From Candidatus Rifleibacteriota bacterium (GTDB lineage: Bacteria; Riflebacteria; Ozemobacteria; Ozemobacterales; Ozemobacteraceae), in the NCBI GenBank assembly GCA_029560455.1, contig JAKQKW010000284.1:1-22517 (forward strand): 22,517 nt of DNA, given 5' to 3'. Positions 1 through 10,013 of this stretch are shown here, piece after piece. Every line of letters starts with the position of its first letter. Position 1 is the stretch's first letter. The notes beneath the pieces are model-generated. The model saw only the letters and a list, made by a program, of their open reading frames with translations. It was not told where the DNA came from and made no database searches. The position numbers and the translations under genes are program-made.

Positions 1-1302
1 CTTTACGGTGGTGCCTGGGGCTTTGCCGCTACCAGCAACGTCAAAGAAATCGATGCCTGTTTCGATCAGGCCTGCAAAAACGCCATGACCGCCGCGAAAC
101 TCGTGCGTGTGCCGCTTAAAATGGGAAAAAAGCCCGCCCATCGCGGTGTCTTCTCTTCGCCCATCAAGCAGGACCCTTTCACCGTCAGCCTTAAAGAAAA
201 ACTCGATTTTCTCGGCGCCATCGATGCACGTCTCAAAGAAGACTGGATCATCAAGCGCTACGTTTACGCTGAATTCCAGAAAAAGAATATCTATTTCTTC
301 AACAGCGAGGGCACCGAAGTTGAGCGCAAACTGCGCAACGTCTTTGGCAAAATGATGATCATGGCTCTTGACAGCGACGGTCAGATGCAGCGCCGCAGTC
401 AGGAACTCTTCACCACCGGCAAAGGCACCCGTGGCTATGAAATGCTCACCGACCCGGCACTTTTCAGCGGTCATGCCGAACGCATCAAAGACGAACTCGG
501 CCAGCTGATCAAAGCCGATGCCCTTGAATACGGCCGACGTTCAGTAATTCTGCTGCCCGGCCAGGGCTTTCTGCAGGTGCATGAAACCATCGGTCACCCG
601 CTCGAACTCGACCGCATTCTCGGCTATGAACTCTCTTATGCCGGCGGTTCGTTCGTTAATCTCGATTCTTTCGGCAAACTTAAATACGGCAGCGACAAGC
701 TTTCGGTCAGTGCCTTCGGCGGTATCGAAAACTCGCCAGGCTCGTTCGGTTTCGACGATGAAGGGTCACCCGAACGCGATTATCTGTTGATCGACAAGGG
801 CGTTCTCGTAAACGCGCTCAGCTCACGCGCCATGGTTGACGAAGCAAACCAGAAGGCCGGCCGCACCATCTTCACCGAAAGCGGCGGCGCCGCACGCGCA
901 ACCGCATTTTACCGGGCTCCGATCGACCGCATGACTAACGTTAACATTCTTCCCGGTAAAGACGGCACTCTTGAAGATATCATCGCCTCGACCAAAGACG
1001 GTATCGTGCTCGACAACCCGGTTTCGTGGTCGATCGGCTCGAACCGCGAACATTTCCATTTCGGCTGCGAAATCGCCTGGGAAGTGAAAGACGGCAAAAA
1101 GACCCGCATTCTGCGCAACCCGACCTATCAGGGGCATACCGTTGAATTCTATAATTCGCTGTCGGCCGTCGGTGACGCCTCGACCTGGAAAGTCTGGCAG
1201 GTCGACAACTGCGGCAAGGGTGAGCCGAATCAGGTCATGCAGCTCGGTCATGGCATACCCGTCGTGCGCTTTGACAACGTAATCACCGGCGAAAGGAAGT
1301 AA
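1..1302 (+). CDS. tldD: TldD-family metalloprotease, 5' end cut by the window
   Basis: The reading frame is open from base 1 and the true start lies upstream, so 433 C-terminal residues are seen (E. coli TldD has about 481). The TldD zinc motif HExxxH is present as HETIGH at bases 580-597, followed by the typical PLELD segment. Near the C-terminus a DNCGKGEPNQ stretch matches the region that supplies the conserved Cys ligand in TldD. In the family, TldD pairs with PmbA/TldE to make a cytoplasmic heterodimeric zinc protease that trims unfolded or leader peptides; TldD carries the catalytic zinc. The partner gene follows after four bases with its Shine-Dalgarno (aaggaa, 1293-1298) inside this gene, so the two are co-translated. 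Function by family is secure; the natural substrate here is unknown. Confidence 0.93.
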   Translation, partial: LYGGAWGFAATSNVKEIDACFDQACKNAMTAAKLVRVPLKMGKKPAHRGVFSSPIKQDPFTVSLKEKLDFLGAIDARLKEDWIIKRYVYAEFQKKNIYFFNSEGTEVERKLRNVFGKMMIMALDSDGQMQRRSQELFTTGKGTRGYEMLTDPALFSGHAERIKDELGQLIKADALEYGRRSVILLPGQGFLQVHETIGHPLELDRILGYELSYAGGSFVNLDSFGKLKYGSDKLSVSAFGGIENSPGSFGFDDEGSPERDYLLIDKGVLVNALSSRAMVDEANQKAGRTIFTESGGAARATAFYRAPIDRMTNVNILPGKDGTLEDIIASTKDGIVLDNPVSWSIGSNREHFHFGCEIAWEVKDGKKTRILRNPTYQGHTVEFYNSLSAVGDASTWKVWQVDNCGKGEPNQVMQLGHGIPVVRFDNVITGERK

Positions 1303-1306
1303 CAGC

Positions 1307-2680
1307 ATGAAAAAGTCACCCGCACATGAAATGATCTGCGCCGTCAGAAGCCGTGCCACCGCCCGTGGTATTACCGCCACTTTCATTCTGCACAGCGAAA
1401 AAAGCCACCTGATGCGCATTGGCAATAATTCTGTGTCGCTCAACACCTCAGAAGCGCTGACCCGCCTCGATATCGAAGTGATCAACGGGCGCCGCACCGG
1501 CATTCACACCCAGATGGGTGATGTTGTTTCTGAAGAATACGTCGAAAAGGCTCTTCAGATCGCCGTCAGCAAAGCTGAAGTCGCCAGCGAAAAAGCTTAT
1601 CAGCCGATTCCTGACAAGGTCGAGAAGGCTATCAGCGAAGACAGTCAGTATGACAAGGCGCTTGAAACCGTAGACCCGGCATTCAAGGCTGATGCCTATC
1701 AGCGGATTTTCACTGAAGTCGGCCAGCAGTATAATTTTTCAGGCTCGTGGTCGAGCGGTTCGGTCGAATTCTTCATGACCTCGACTGCCAATGACCTCTG
1801 CGTGCACCATCTCGGCACCGACCAGGCATTCAACATCGTGCTCAAGCACCCCGAAAAGAAATGGGAACTGCGCCAGGGTGCCACCGGCTGGCGTCTCAAC
1901 GACTTCAAGGTCGAAAAGATCATCAAAGACTTCAAAGAACTGCTCCCGGTCTATGAAAACCACGCCGGAACCCAGATCGAGCCGGGCGAATACACCGTTG
2001 CTCTCGGCAGCGATGCGGTCGCTGAAGTGCTTGAAATGGCCTGCTGGACCGGATTCTTCGGTCGCTCATACGAAGAAAAACAGGGTTGGACTGCCAAATA
2101 TGTGAAGGGCGACAAGGTGCTCGGCGACAACGTCACCATCGTCGACGAACCGGCCAACGATCTTACCTACCGCTTCGGTTTCGACTTTTCTGGCAAAACC
2201 CGCCAGACCTGGCCGATCGTCGAGAAGGGCAAGCTGCAGAACCTGATGTATGACAGTTCGACCTGCGCCAAATACGGGCGCCCGCTCACCGGTCACACAG
2301 GTGGTTCGCTCAGCGTCACCATGCAGACCGGCAATGATTCACAAGATCTGCTCGAAGCCGTTAAGGGCATGGGCAAAGTGCTTTATATTCCGGCGCTGCA
2401 TTACCTCAATATTCCGAATGCCAGCAAAGGTATTTTTACCGGCAGCTCACGCTTCAATGCCGTGCTGATCGAAAACGGCAAGGTCGTCGGGCCGATTTTC
2501 TCGTCGCGTATTACCGATACTTTCCAGAGCGTGTTTGGCAAAATCGTGAAGATTTCGAAAGAAGCCGAATCGGTTAACCTGTCGAACACCTATGGCCGCC
2601 GCTCGCCCGTGGCCTTCGCAGTGCCCTCATACATCGTCTCTGAAAAGGTCAAAATCACCGACTGCGCCGAATCGTTCTGA
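1307..2680 (+). CDS. pmbA: PmbA/TldE family protein, partner of TldD
   Basis: The product is 457 residues, close to E. coli PmbA (about 450). It has the TldD/PmbA two-domain layout but no HExxxH motif, as expected for the non-catalytic TldE half of the heterodimer. Family features include the C-terminal GGSLSVTMQTGND segment and the LHYLN and GIFTGSSRF blocks. The start ATG lies four bases after the tldD stop and is served by aaggaa at 1293-1298, spacing 8. A rho-independent terminator follows at 2709-2737, so tldD-pmbA end a transcription unit here. The expected role is to shape the substrate cleft of the TldD/E protease in the cytoplasm. Confidence 0.92.
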   Translation: MKKSPAHEMICAVRSRATARGITATFILHSEKSHLMRIGNNSVSLNTSEALTRLDIEVINGRRTGIHTQMGDVVSEEYVEKALQIAVSKAEVASEKAYQPIPDKVEKAISEDSQYDKALETVDPAFKADAYQRIFTEVGQQYNFSGSWSSGSVEFFMTSTANDLCVHHLGTDQAFNIVLKHPEKKWELRQGATGWRLNDFKVEKIIKDFKELLPVYENHAGTQIEPGEYTVALGSDAVAEVLEMACWTGFFGRSYEEKQGWTAKYVKGDKVLGDNVTIVDEPANDLTYRFGFDFSGKTRQTWPIVEKGKLQNLMYDSSTCAKYGRPLTGHTGGSLSVTMQTGNDSQDLLEAVKGMGKVLYIPALHYLNIPNASKGIFTGSSRFNAVLIENGKVVGPIFSSRITDTFQSVFGKIVKISKEAESVNLSNTYGRRSPVAFAVPSYIVSEKVKITDCAESF

Positions 2681-2708
2681 CCGCGCGCTGAAGTTAGATT
2701 TAAAAAGC

Positions 2709-2737
2709 AAATCCGGCCCCCGTGGCCGGATTTTTTT
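2709..2737 (+). terminator. rho-independent terminator after pmbA
   Basis: A perfect 10-bp stem (aaatccggcc at 2709-2718 with ggccggattt at 2724-2733) has a 5-base loop and runs straight into a T tract. It sits 28 bases past the pmbA stop. Confidence 0.9.
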
Positions 2738-2898
2738 CGTGCCTTTTTTGACCGGAAAGGCTATAATTCAACCCCGGCTTGCGACAATTCAGTTACAGCA
2801 GATCGAAAGTTGAATTATTTTCAGACAAGGCCCGGTTTAGCTGTTTGTTTATTATTCAATGCCGGTAATCTCTGCGGCAAGGATACGGCTCAACAACG

Positions 2899-4245
2899 AT
2901 GCAGGCAATTGATACGGCTGTCTATAAAAGAGTTTTCAATATTTCGCTGCCTGCAATCGGCGGCTTTCTTGGCCTGATTGCCTTCGATATCATCGACATC
3001 TACTGGATCGAAAAGCTCGGCACCCGTGCCGTCGCCGGCGTTGCCTCTGCCGGTTTTATCGTCTGGTCGCTTTATTCGATCATGCAGATTACCGGTGCCG
3101 GTTGCTCGTCGCTGGTTGCACAGTTTCACGGCGCCGGTCGCCGCCGCCGCGCCTGGGAAGCCATCGTGCAGTCTTCCTGGCTCAGCCTGCTGCTTGCTGC
3201 CCTGATAACGTTTTTGTTTCTGCCTTATCTTGACCGGCCTTTCGCCTGGATGGGTCTTGAACCAGACACGGCCGCGCTCGCAGTCGAGTATTTTTATATC
3301 ATTCTTCTCGGGTTTCCGCTGATATTTCTCGATATGCTGTCCGGAAATGTCTTCAATGCCTATGGCGACAACCGCATCAGTAACGGCATAATGATCATCT
3401 GTCTTATTGCCAATATGATTCTCGACCCGGTGATGATGTTCGGCTGGTGGGGTTTCCCGGCCATGGGCGCTGCCGGCGCCGCCTGGGCGACCGTCATCAG
3501 CCACGTGCTGTCGCTGATTATGCGTGGCGCCATTCTGCGCCGTCGCAATTATATTCCGCCACTGCTGAGTTTTTTCAGATTTCGCACCTTTTATTATCGC
3601 AAAATCATCAGAATCGGTCTGCCCAATGCCGCGACCTCGTGGGTCTGGTCGATTGTTTACCCGTTTCTTACCCGCCTGATCACGCCGTTTGGCATGACAC
3701 CGCTCTCTGCTGTCGGTATCTGCCACCGTATCGAAAGCTTTCCGTATTTCACTTCGATTGCCTTTGGTATTGCGATGACCTCGCTGACTGGTTATTCGGT
3801 CGGGCGCCGCGAACACGACCGCATTGACGGCATTCTGATTGCGGGCCTGCGCTCTGCCACCCTGATTCTGCTGCCGTTTCTCGTTCTTTTTCTGATTTTC
3901 CCGCACCAGCTGGTTGGCCTGCTCAGCGATGATCCGTTGCTGATTTCCTACGGCGCCGATTATCTTTTTATCATCGGTCTGCTCGAAATTTTCATGGCTT
4001 GGGAAATGGTCATCGGTGGCATCTTCACCGGCCTCGGCATCACTTACCCGACGCTTTTCATCACGATTCCGTGCACAGTCGGGCGCGTGCCGCTGGCCTG
4101 GCTGCTCGCTTATTATTTCGGCATGGGGATTTCAGGCATCTGGTGGGCCATCAGCCTTACCACCTGCATGAAAGGGCTCGGGTTGCTCGCGCTTTATCGC
4201 TATACCCGCCGCAAAACCGCAGGCTTTACGCAGCTGAACAATTAG
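2899..4245 (+). CDS. MATE family multidrug/toxin efflux transporter
   Basis: The product is 448 residues and strongly hydrophobic throughout, with about twelve predicted membrane helices in two similar halves, the usual MATE size and layout. The N-terminal segment reads ISLPAIGGFLGLIAFDIIDI, typical of NorM/DinF-type MATE proteins, and a GAGRRRRAWEA cytoplasmic loop follows the second helix pair. MATE proteins export cationic drugs or toxic metabolites across the inner membrane using a sodium or proton gradient; the substrate cannot be read from sequence. The ribosome site is weak (aagga at 2879-2883, 15 bases from ATG). The gene ends in a 4-base convergent overlap with the minus-strand CNNM-type gene. 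The subfamily assignment is open. Confidence 0.9.
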   Translation: MQAIDTAVYKRVFNISLPAIGGFLGLIAFDIIDIYWIEKLGTRAVAGVASAGFIVWSLYSIMQITGAGCSSLVAQFHGAGRRRRAWEAIVQSSWLSLLLAALITFLFLPYLDRPFAWMGLEPDTAALAVEYFYIILLGFPLIFLDMLSGNVFNAYGDNRISNGIMIICLIANMILDPVMMFGWWGFPAMGAAGAAWATVISHVLSLIMRGAILRRRNYIPPLLSFFRFRTFYYRKIIRIGLPNAATSWVWSIVYPFLTRLITPFGMTPLSAVGICHRIESFPYFTSIAFGIAMTSLTGYSVGRREHDRIDGILIAGLRSATLILLPFLVLFLIFPHQLVGLLSDDPLLISYGADYLFIIGLLEIFMAWEMVIGGIFTGLGITYPTLFITIPCTVGRVPLAWLLAYYFGMGISGIWWAISLTTCMKGLGLLALYRYTRRKTAGFTQLNN

Positions 4246-5510
4246 TCTTTCTTTTTGATGACGACTTTTTCGGCGCGGTGCCCATCGACTTCCTTGACTC
4301 TGAAGGTGAATTTTTCCCAGTGAATCTTTTCCTTCTTTCTCGGAAAATCACCCTTCAGCCATGTAAGAAAGCCATTGAGAGTGGTGACTGTGCGCCTGAC
4401 TTCTTCCGGGAAATCTGTCTGCAGCATGGCACTGAGATCCTGCAGCGAGATGGTTCCGGCCACTTCGACTTCGCCGGTTTCGTTGTTTTTGAGCACTACC
4501 GGTTCTTCAACGTCGTATTCGTCGCCAATCAGGCCAAACAGACGTTCGACGATGTCTTCCATGGTTATGATACCGGTAGTTGAGCCGAATTCATCGACGA
4601 CGACCGCCATGTGGGTTCGCTTGAGCTTCATGCGCTCGAGCAGTTCACCTATCGCCACATTTTCCGGAACATAAAGGGGCTTGAGCATCATTCTGCCGAT
4701 CGAGAAGTCGTCAGGATTCGTCTGGTTGATTTTGAAAAGTTCCTTGAAGTTGAAAACCCCGATGATCTGGTCGATATCGTCTTTATAAACCGGAACCCGC
4801 GAGTACATGTCTTCCCTGAAGACTTCGATCAGGTCGTTGAGCTTGATATCGATCGGAACCCCCTTGACGAGGTTGCGGGGAATCATGACCTCGCATGCCA
4901 GCAGGTCGTTGAAGCGGCTCGACCTCGACATGAGCTTGCGCTCGAGCGAGTCGATATGCCCGGCCTTTTCGCTGATTTTGGCCATCAGCAGGATTTCCTG
5001 GATTGTCGGGGCGTTTTCATCACCTTTGAAAGGAAGCATTTTTAAAAGCATGCGGCTGACAACATCCATTATCCAGGTCACCGGCTGCAGAACTTTAACA
5101 ATTGCCCAGAGCGGGTAGGCGATGACGTAGGTCCAGGCTTTGGCGAAGGTGACGCCAAGGTGTTTGGGCACAATCTCACCAAAAATGAGCAGAAAGACGA
5201 TCGTGATTACCGAAGCGACCATCGGCGCTATTTTTTCGCTGAGCATGCCGGTTTCAACGAACACCTGATCGAAGAAAACCCCGGCGTAAACTGCCAGAAC
5301 CGTGTTTACGATGTTGTTGCCGACGAGTATCGCCGCAATTACCGATCTTTTGTCCTTAACCAGTTCGGTGACGATCTTCTGGCGCCTGCCGCTGCCGCCC
5401 TGAACCGACGAAAGGCTGATTTCGTTTACCGAAGTGATTGCGGTTTCCGTGCCGGAAAAAATGGCCGAAATCAGCAGCAGAACTATGAAAAACAGAGCTG
5501 TGTACAGCAT
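4242..5510 (-). CDS. CNNM/CorC-type membrane protein (DUF21, paired CBS, CorC_HlyC domain)
   Basis: The product is 422 residues. Residues 1 to about 180 form a DUF21 membrane domain with several hydrophobic helices and the typical SAIFSGTETAITSVNEISL start. Residues about 190-320 are a CBS pair (VMIPRNLV, then YSRVPVYKDDIDQIIGVFN, and later HMAVVVDEFGSTTGIITMEDIVE). The last about 80 residues match the CorC_HlyC transporter-associated domain. These proteins sit in the inner membrane and are linked to magnesium and other divalent cation export; the label hemolysin C is historical. A ggggt element lies about 7 bases before the ATG. There is no terminator of its own, since its 3' end overlaps the MATE gene by 4 bases. 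The role is reliable only at family level. Confidence 0.92.
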   Translation of the reverse strand: MLYTALFFIVLLLISAIFSGTETAITSVNEISLSSVQGGSGRRQKIVTELVKDKRSVIAAILVGNNIVNTVLAVYAGVFFDQVFVETGMLSEKIAPMVASVITIVFLLIFGEIVPKHLGVTFAKAWTYVIAYPLWAIVKVLQPVTWIMDVVSRMLLKMLPFKGDENAPTIQEILLMAKISEKAGHIDSLERKLMSRSSRFNDLLACEVMIPRNLVKGVPIDIKLNDLIEVFREDMYSRVPVYKDDIDQIIGVFNFKELFKINQTNPDDFSIGRMMLKPLYVPENVAIGELLERMKLKRTHMAVVVDEFGSTTGIITMEDIVERLFGLIGDEYDVEEPVVLKNNETGEVEVAGTISLQDLSAMLQTDFPEEVRRTVTTLNGFLTWLKGDFPRKKEKIHWEKFTFRVKEVDGHRAEKVVIKKKD

Positions 5511-5632
5511 TATTAACCCCGTGAAATTGCCCGCTCAGGTGTTTCGCGGACGAATTTGTGATTTGAAACTACATTTGAAGCTTACCACAAATCCCTTCTG
5601 ATTTGAACTTCGCCATCCAGGCATTCACCGAT

Positions 5633-5665
5633 AAAAAAATCCCGCCGCACTGGGCGACGGGATTT
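5633..5665 (-). terminator. rho-independent terminator after the isocitrate dehydrogenase gene
   Basis: Read on the minus strand, a 12-bp stem with one mismatch (5654-5665 with 5637-5648, loop 5649-5653) is followed by a run of seven T. It lies about 17 bases past the stop at 5682. It separates icd from the CNNM-type gene, which is also on the minus strand. Confidence 0.88.
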
Positions 5666-5681
5666 TGTGAGGTCTGATAGG

Positions 5682-8102
<2,421 letters not shown>

Positions 8103-8303
8103 TCATGCGTCTGCAGCAATTTAAGAGGATTTGCACCAAAATAACACCGCCTTGTGAAAATGTACCGGAAACATGCATAAAAAATGTAACGCACAGTCGT
8201 GCGCTTTATGGCGGCGGTTCTGTATTAGTGAGTTTGTGAAGGGTAGGGGAAGCGCGATTTTATGTAACTTGTATTGATCTGTGTCTGGATAGATTATTAA
8301 GGT

Positions 8304-9125
8304 ATGCAAATCTATCTGAGAAAAATTGCCAGGCTTGTTCTTGTTGCTGCGCTGGTCATGGTTGCCGGCATGCTTCAGGCTTTTCCCTATCAGATCGGCG
8401 ATTACCGGGTCGACGTGACGGTGCGCAATGCCGCCATGAACCTGATTGCCGGCATCAAGGTCAATCTCTACCGCTACGACAAGGCGACGATTCTGGTCGA
8501 GGCGCTTGCCGCCGGCTACCAGTCGCTGACCTACCGCCTGCCGATTCGCGAAAATCAGACTTTTTACAAGATCGATCTGGTCATGCAGGATCTCGAGCGC
8601 AACATTCACGTGGTCGATCACAATGAGCGCCCAATCGACGCTGCCTATGTCCGCAAAGAGCAATACGGTTTTCCGTCTGATCACTATGGCATAACTGCCT
8701 ATATTCCGGTCAAGATGTGGCCATCGGCTGTCGCTGCCCGCGTCGAAGTCATCGACACCTTCTGGGGCGTGCCGCTGAAGAAGACCTGCGAGATTACCCA
8801 GGTCGAAGAATTCTATTGTGTAAAGCTTTCGATCACCCGCAAGTCCATGAAATGGTCAGGGAAAAACCTGCTGGTTGTTTTCAGAACTTCGGTGCCCGCC
8901 AGTGCCGCGACAGTCGCTGCCCGCCTCGGCACTCTCGAAAAGATCATTCAGGGTGACTCTTACCCCGCCGGCTGCGAAGAATCTCTCGCCACTTATCTGG
9001 CCGACACCTTCAGCGCCGACGAACTCGCCGAAAGCCGCGCCAATCTGCCCGGCAGTCTCGCACATCTGATGCAGGCCCGCGCCCGCTTCGCCGAAGTGCA
9101 TCGCGAAAATCTCGAAAATTTTTAA
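8304..9125 (+). CDS. secreted or periplasmic protein of unknown function
   Basis: The product is 273 residues. Residues 1-26 are a clear Sec signal peptide: basic start (MQIYLRKIAR), a hydrophobic core, and an LQA-F cleavage site; there is no lipobox Cys. After it come about 100 residues of alternating beta-strand pattern (YRVDVTVRNAAMNLIAGIKVNLYRYDKAT, then a second strand set around NIHVVDHNERPIDAAYV), resembling a carboxypeptidase-regulatory-like or Ig-like beta sandwich repeated twice. That is a pattern judgement, not a family match. The last about 70 residues look helical. Two Cys pairs could form disulfides. The ribosome site is poor (aagg only 1 base from ATG). It is followed by tRNA-Asn with no clear terminator between. 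I do not recognise the family. Confidence 0.75.
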   Translation: MQIYLRKIARLVLVAALVMVAGMLQAFPYQIGDYRVDVTVRNAAMNLIAGIKVNLYRYDKATILVEALAAGYQSLTYRLPIRENQTFYKIDLVMQDLERNIHVVDHNERPIDAAYVRKEQYGFPSDHYGITAYIPVKMWPSAVAARVEVIDTFWGVPLKKTCEITQVEEFYCVKLSITRKSMKWSGKNLLVVFRTSVPASAATVAARLGTLEKIIQGDSYPAGCEESLATYLADTFSADELAESRANLPGSLAHLMQARARFAEVHRENLENF

Positions 9126-9133
9126 AAAAGTAG

Positions 9134-9163
9134 TTGCACACCCCCCACGGGTTGTTGTATAAT
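9134..9163 (+). promoter_or_regulatory. promoter of the tRNA-Asn gene
   Basis: A perfect TATAAT -10 box at 9158-9163 stands 24 bases before the mature tRNA. A -35-like TTGCAC at 9134-9139 lies 18 bases upstream of it. Transcription would begin near 9170, leaving a short 5' leader to be trimmed. Confidence 0.7.
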
Positions 9164-9186
9164 CCATTTTGTTCGGAAACGAACGA

Positions 9187-9258
9187 TCCCGAGTAGCTCA
9201 GTGGTAGAGCAATCGGCTGTTAACCGATTGGTCCGGGGTTCAAATCCCTGCTCGGGAG
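9187..9258 (+). tRNA. tRNA-Asn (anticodon GTT)
   Basis: The cloverleaf is complete. The acceptor stem is TCCCGAG (9187-9193) with CTCGGGA (9251-9257) and discriminator G. The D arm is GCTC-AGTGGTA-GAGC. The anticodon stem is ATCGG/CCGAT (9212-9216, 9224-9228) with loop CTGTTAA, giving anticodon GTT at 9219-9221. The T arm is CGGGG-TTCAAAT-CCCTG with one weak pair. The 3' CCA is not encoded. Its 3' end marks the border between GC-rich core genes and AT-richer accessory genes, the usual kind of integration site. Confidence 0.97.
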
Positions 9259-9261
9259 CTC

Positions 9262-9288
9262 AAAGGCGACCTTAACGGTCGCCTTTTT
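9262..9288 (+). terminator. rho-independent terminator after tRNA-Asn
   Basis: A perfect 10-bp stem (aaaggcgacc at 9262-9271 with ggtcgccttt at 9277-9286) has a 5-base loop and a T tail. It starts four bases after the tRNA. Confidence 0.9.
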
Positions 9289-9394
9289 GCATTTGGGCAA
9301 AATCAGGTGTGAAGTATATTGCCCTCTCAGCCAGTTCTGCGAACAATGGAAAATGCTTTAGTCCAGTCGCCTATAAATGATATCGTAAAAACGC

Positions 9395-9427
9395 AGCCCC
9401 CCGAAGGCTAACGGCCTTCGGGGGGCT
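9395..9427 (+). terminator. very stable hairpin, probably a bidirectional terminator
   Basis: A perfect 14-bp GC-rich stem (agccccccgaaggc at 9395-9408 with its complement at 9414-9427) has a 5-base loop. On the + strand it is followed by tgctgtttt, and on the minus strand by gcgttttta, so it could stop transcription both ways. No gene ends here in either direction within 130 bases, so it may insulate the region past the tRNA or be part of a small RNA. The strand given is nominal. Confidence 0.6.
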
Positions 9428-9658
9428 TGCTGTTTTAAGTCGAATTTTTCACAAAGTTTAGTGGTACTGCAAAAAAGTATAAAGTCAACTCCTTTGTTTG
9501 CCTGTTTTTATCGTGGTTTGCAGCGCTAGTCTGCACAAAAGTATGACACCATCTTATGTGAAATTTTTATGCACGGAGTTAGCAATTTTTAGATACCTAA
9601 AATTAGCATTAATTCTGGTGTTTTGTGGCTGAATTTACTTCCGCTTTTTTCGAAAAAA
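9428..9658. other. AT-rich non-coding gap after the tRNA, with a short imperfect direct repeat
   Basis: No credible gene is visible between the tRNA terminator and 9756. A 14-base imperfect direct repeat (ctgcaaaaaagtat at 9467-9480, ctgcacaaaagtat at 9531-9544, 13 of 14 identical) lies here, as does a weak 6-bp hairpin near 9588-9604. These may be scars of past insertion. No copy of the tRNA 3' end was seen. Confidence 0.4.
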
Positions 9659-9667
9659 TGCTATAAT
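9659..9667 (+). promoter_or_regulatory. extended -10 promoter of the three-gene cluster
   Basis: TGCTATAAT at 9659-9667 is a perfect -10 box with the extended TGn. No good -35 is present at the right distance (TTCCGC at 17 bases), as is common for extended -10 promoters. The leader of about 80 bases holds a small hairpin (ccggca 9707-9712 with tgccgg 9722-9727) followed by a short T run, possibly an attenuator. Confidence 0.6.
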
Positions 9668-9755
9668 GAAGTTAGAGGAAATGGCTCCCAATCAGGATGT
9701 TCTGACCCGGCAATGAAAAAATGCCGGCAATTTTGCTATTGTGAAGGAGTTTGAG

Positions 9756-10013
9756 ATGGTAAAAACAGCTCGTATCGGTCGTATTGTGATTAATTCCCAC
9801 TGGGACGCAAAGCTTTCCGAAGCGCAGGAAATGATTGTAAAACTGGCCGGGATTTCTCAGAAGAAACAGACTTTTCTGGCAGCCTGCAGTAATTTTTTCA
9901 ATTTCAGCTATTACAGCAACGAAGAAGATGATGGATGGGATGACGAAGACAGGCTCCTTTTCATGAAAAAGGATGTGAAAACGTTCCTGTTGGAGCGTTT
10001 TTTTGAACCCTGA
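9756..10013 (+). CDS. 85-residue acidic protein of unknown function
   Basis: The start ATG at 9756 is served by a perfect aaggag (9744-9749) six bases ahead; a GTG at 9741 is in frame but overlaps that site. The product reads MVKTARIGRIVINSHW at its N-terminus, then a helical segment with a KKQTF patch, then an acidic patch (NEEDDGWDDEDR) and a basic-hydrophobic C-terminus. There are no membrane segments, no Cys pair, and no C-terminal Gly-Gly, so a ubiquitin-like modifier is not supported. Its stop lies inside the next gene (11-base overlap), implying translational coupling and a shared task with the 422-residue protein. I do not recognise the family. Confidence 0.7.
   Translation: MVKTARIGRIVINSHWDAKLSEAQEMIVKLAGISQKKQTFLAACSNFFNFSYYSNEEDDGWDDEDRLLFMKKDVKTFLLERFFEP

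Noticed and set aside
2890..3906. Long open frame on the minus strand (338 codons) opposite the MATE gene
   Set aside because: It mirrors the GC-rich codons of a clear membrane transporter, its product is a low-complexity mix of Arg, Asp and Asn, and it has no recognisable domain.
9756..10013. Ubiquitin-like modifier as identity of the 85-residue protein
   Set aside because: There is no C-terminal Gly-Gly and no clear beta-grasp pattern; being near a JAMM gene is not enough.
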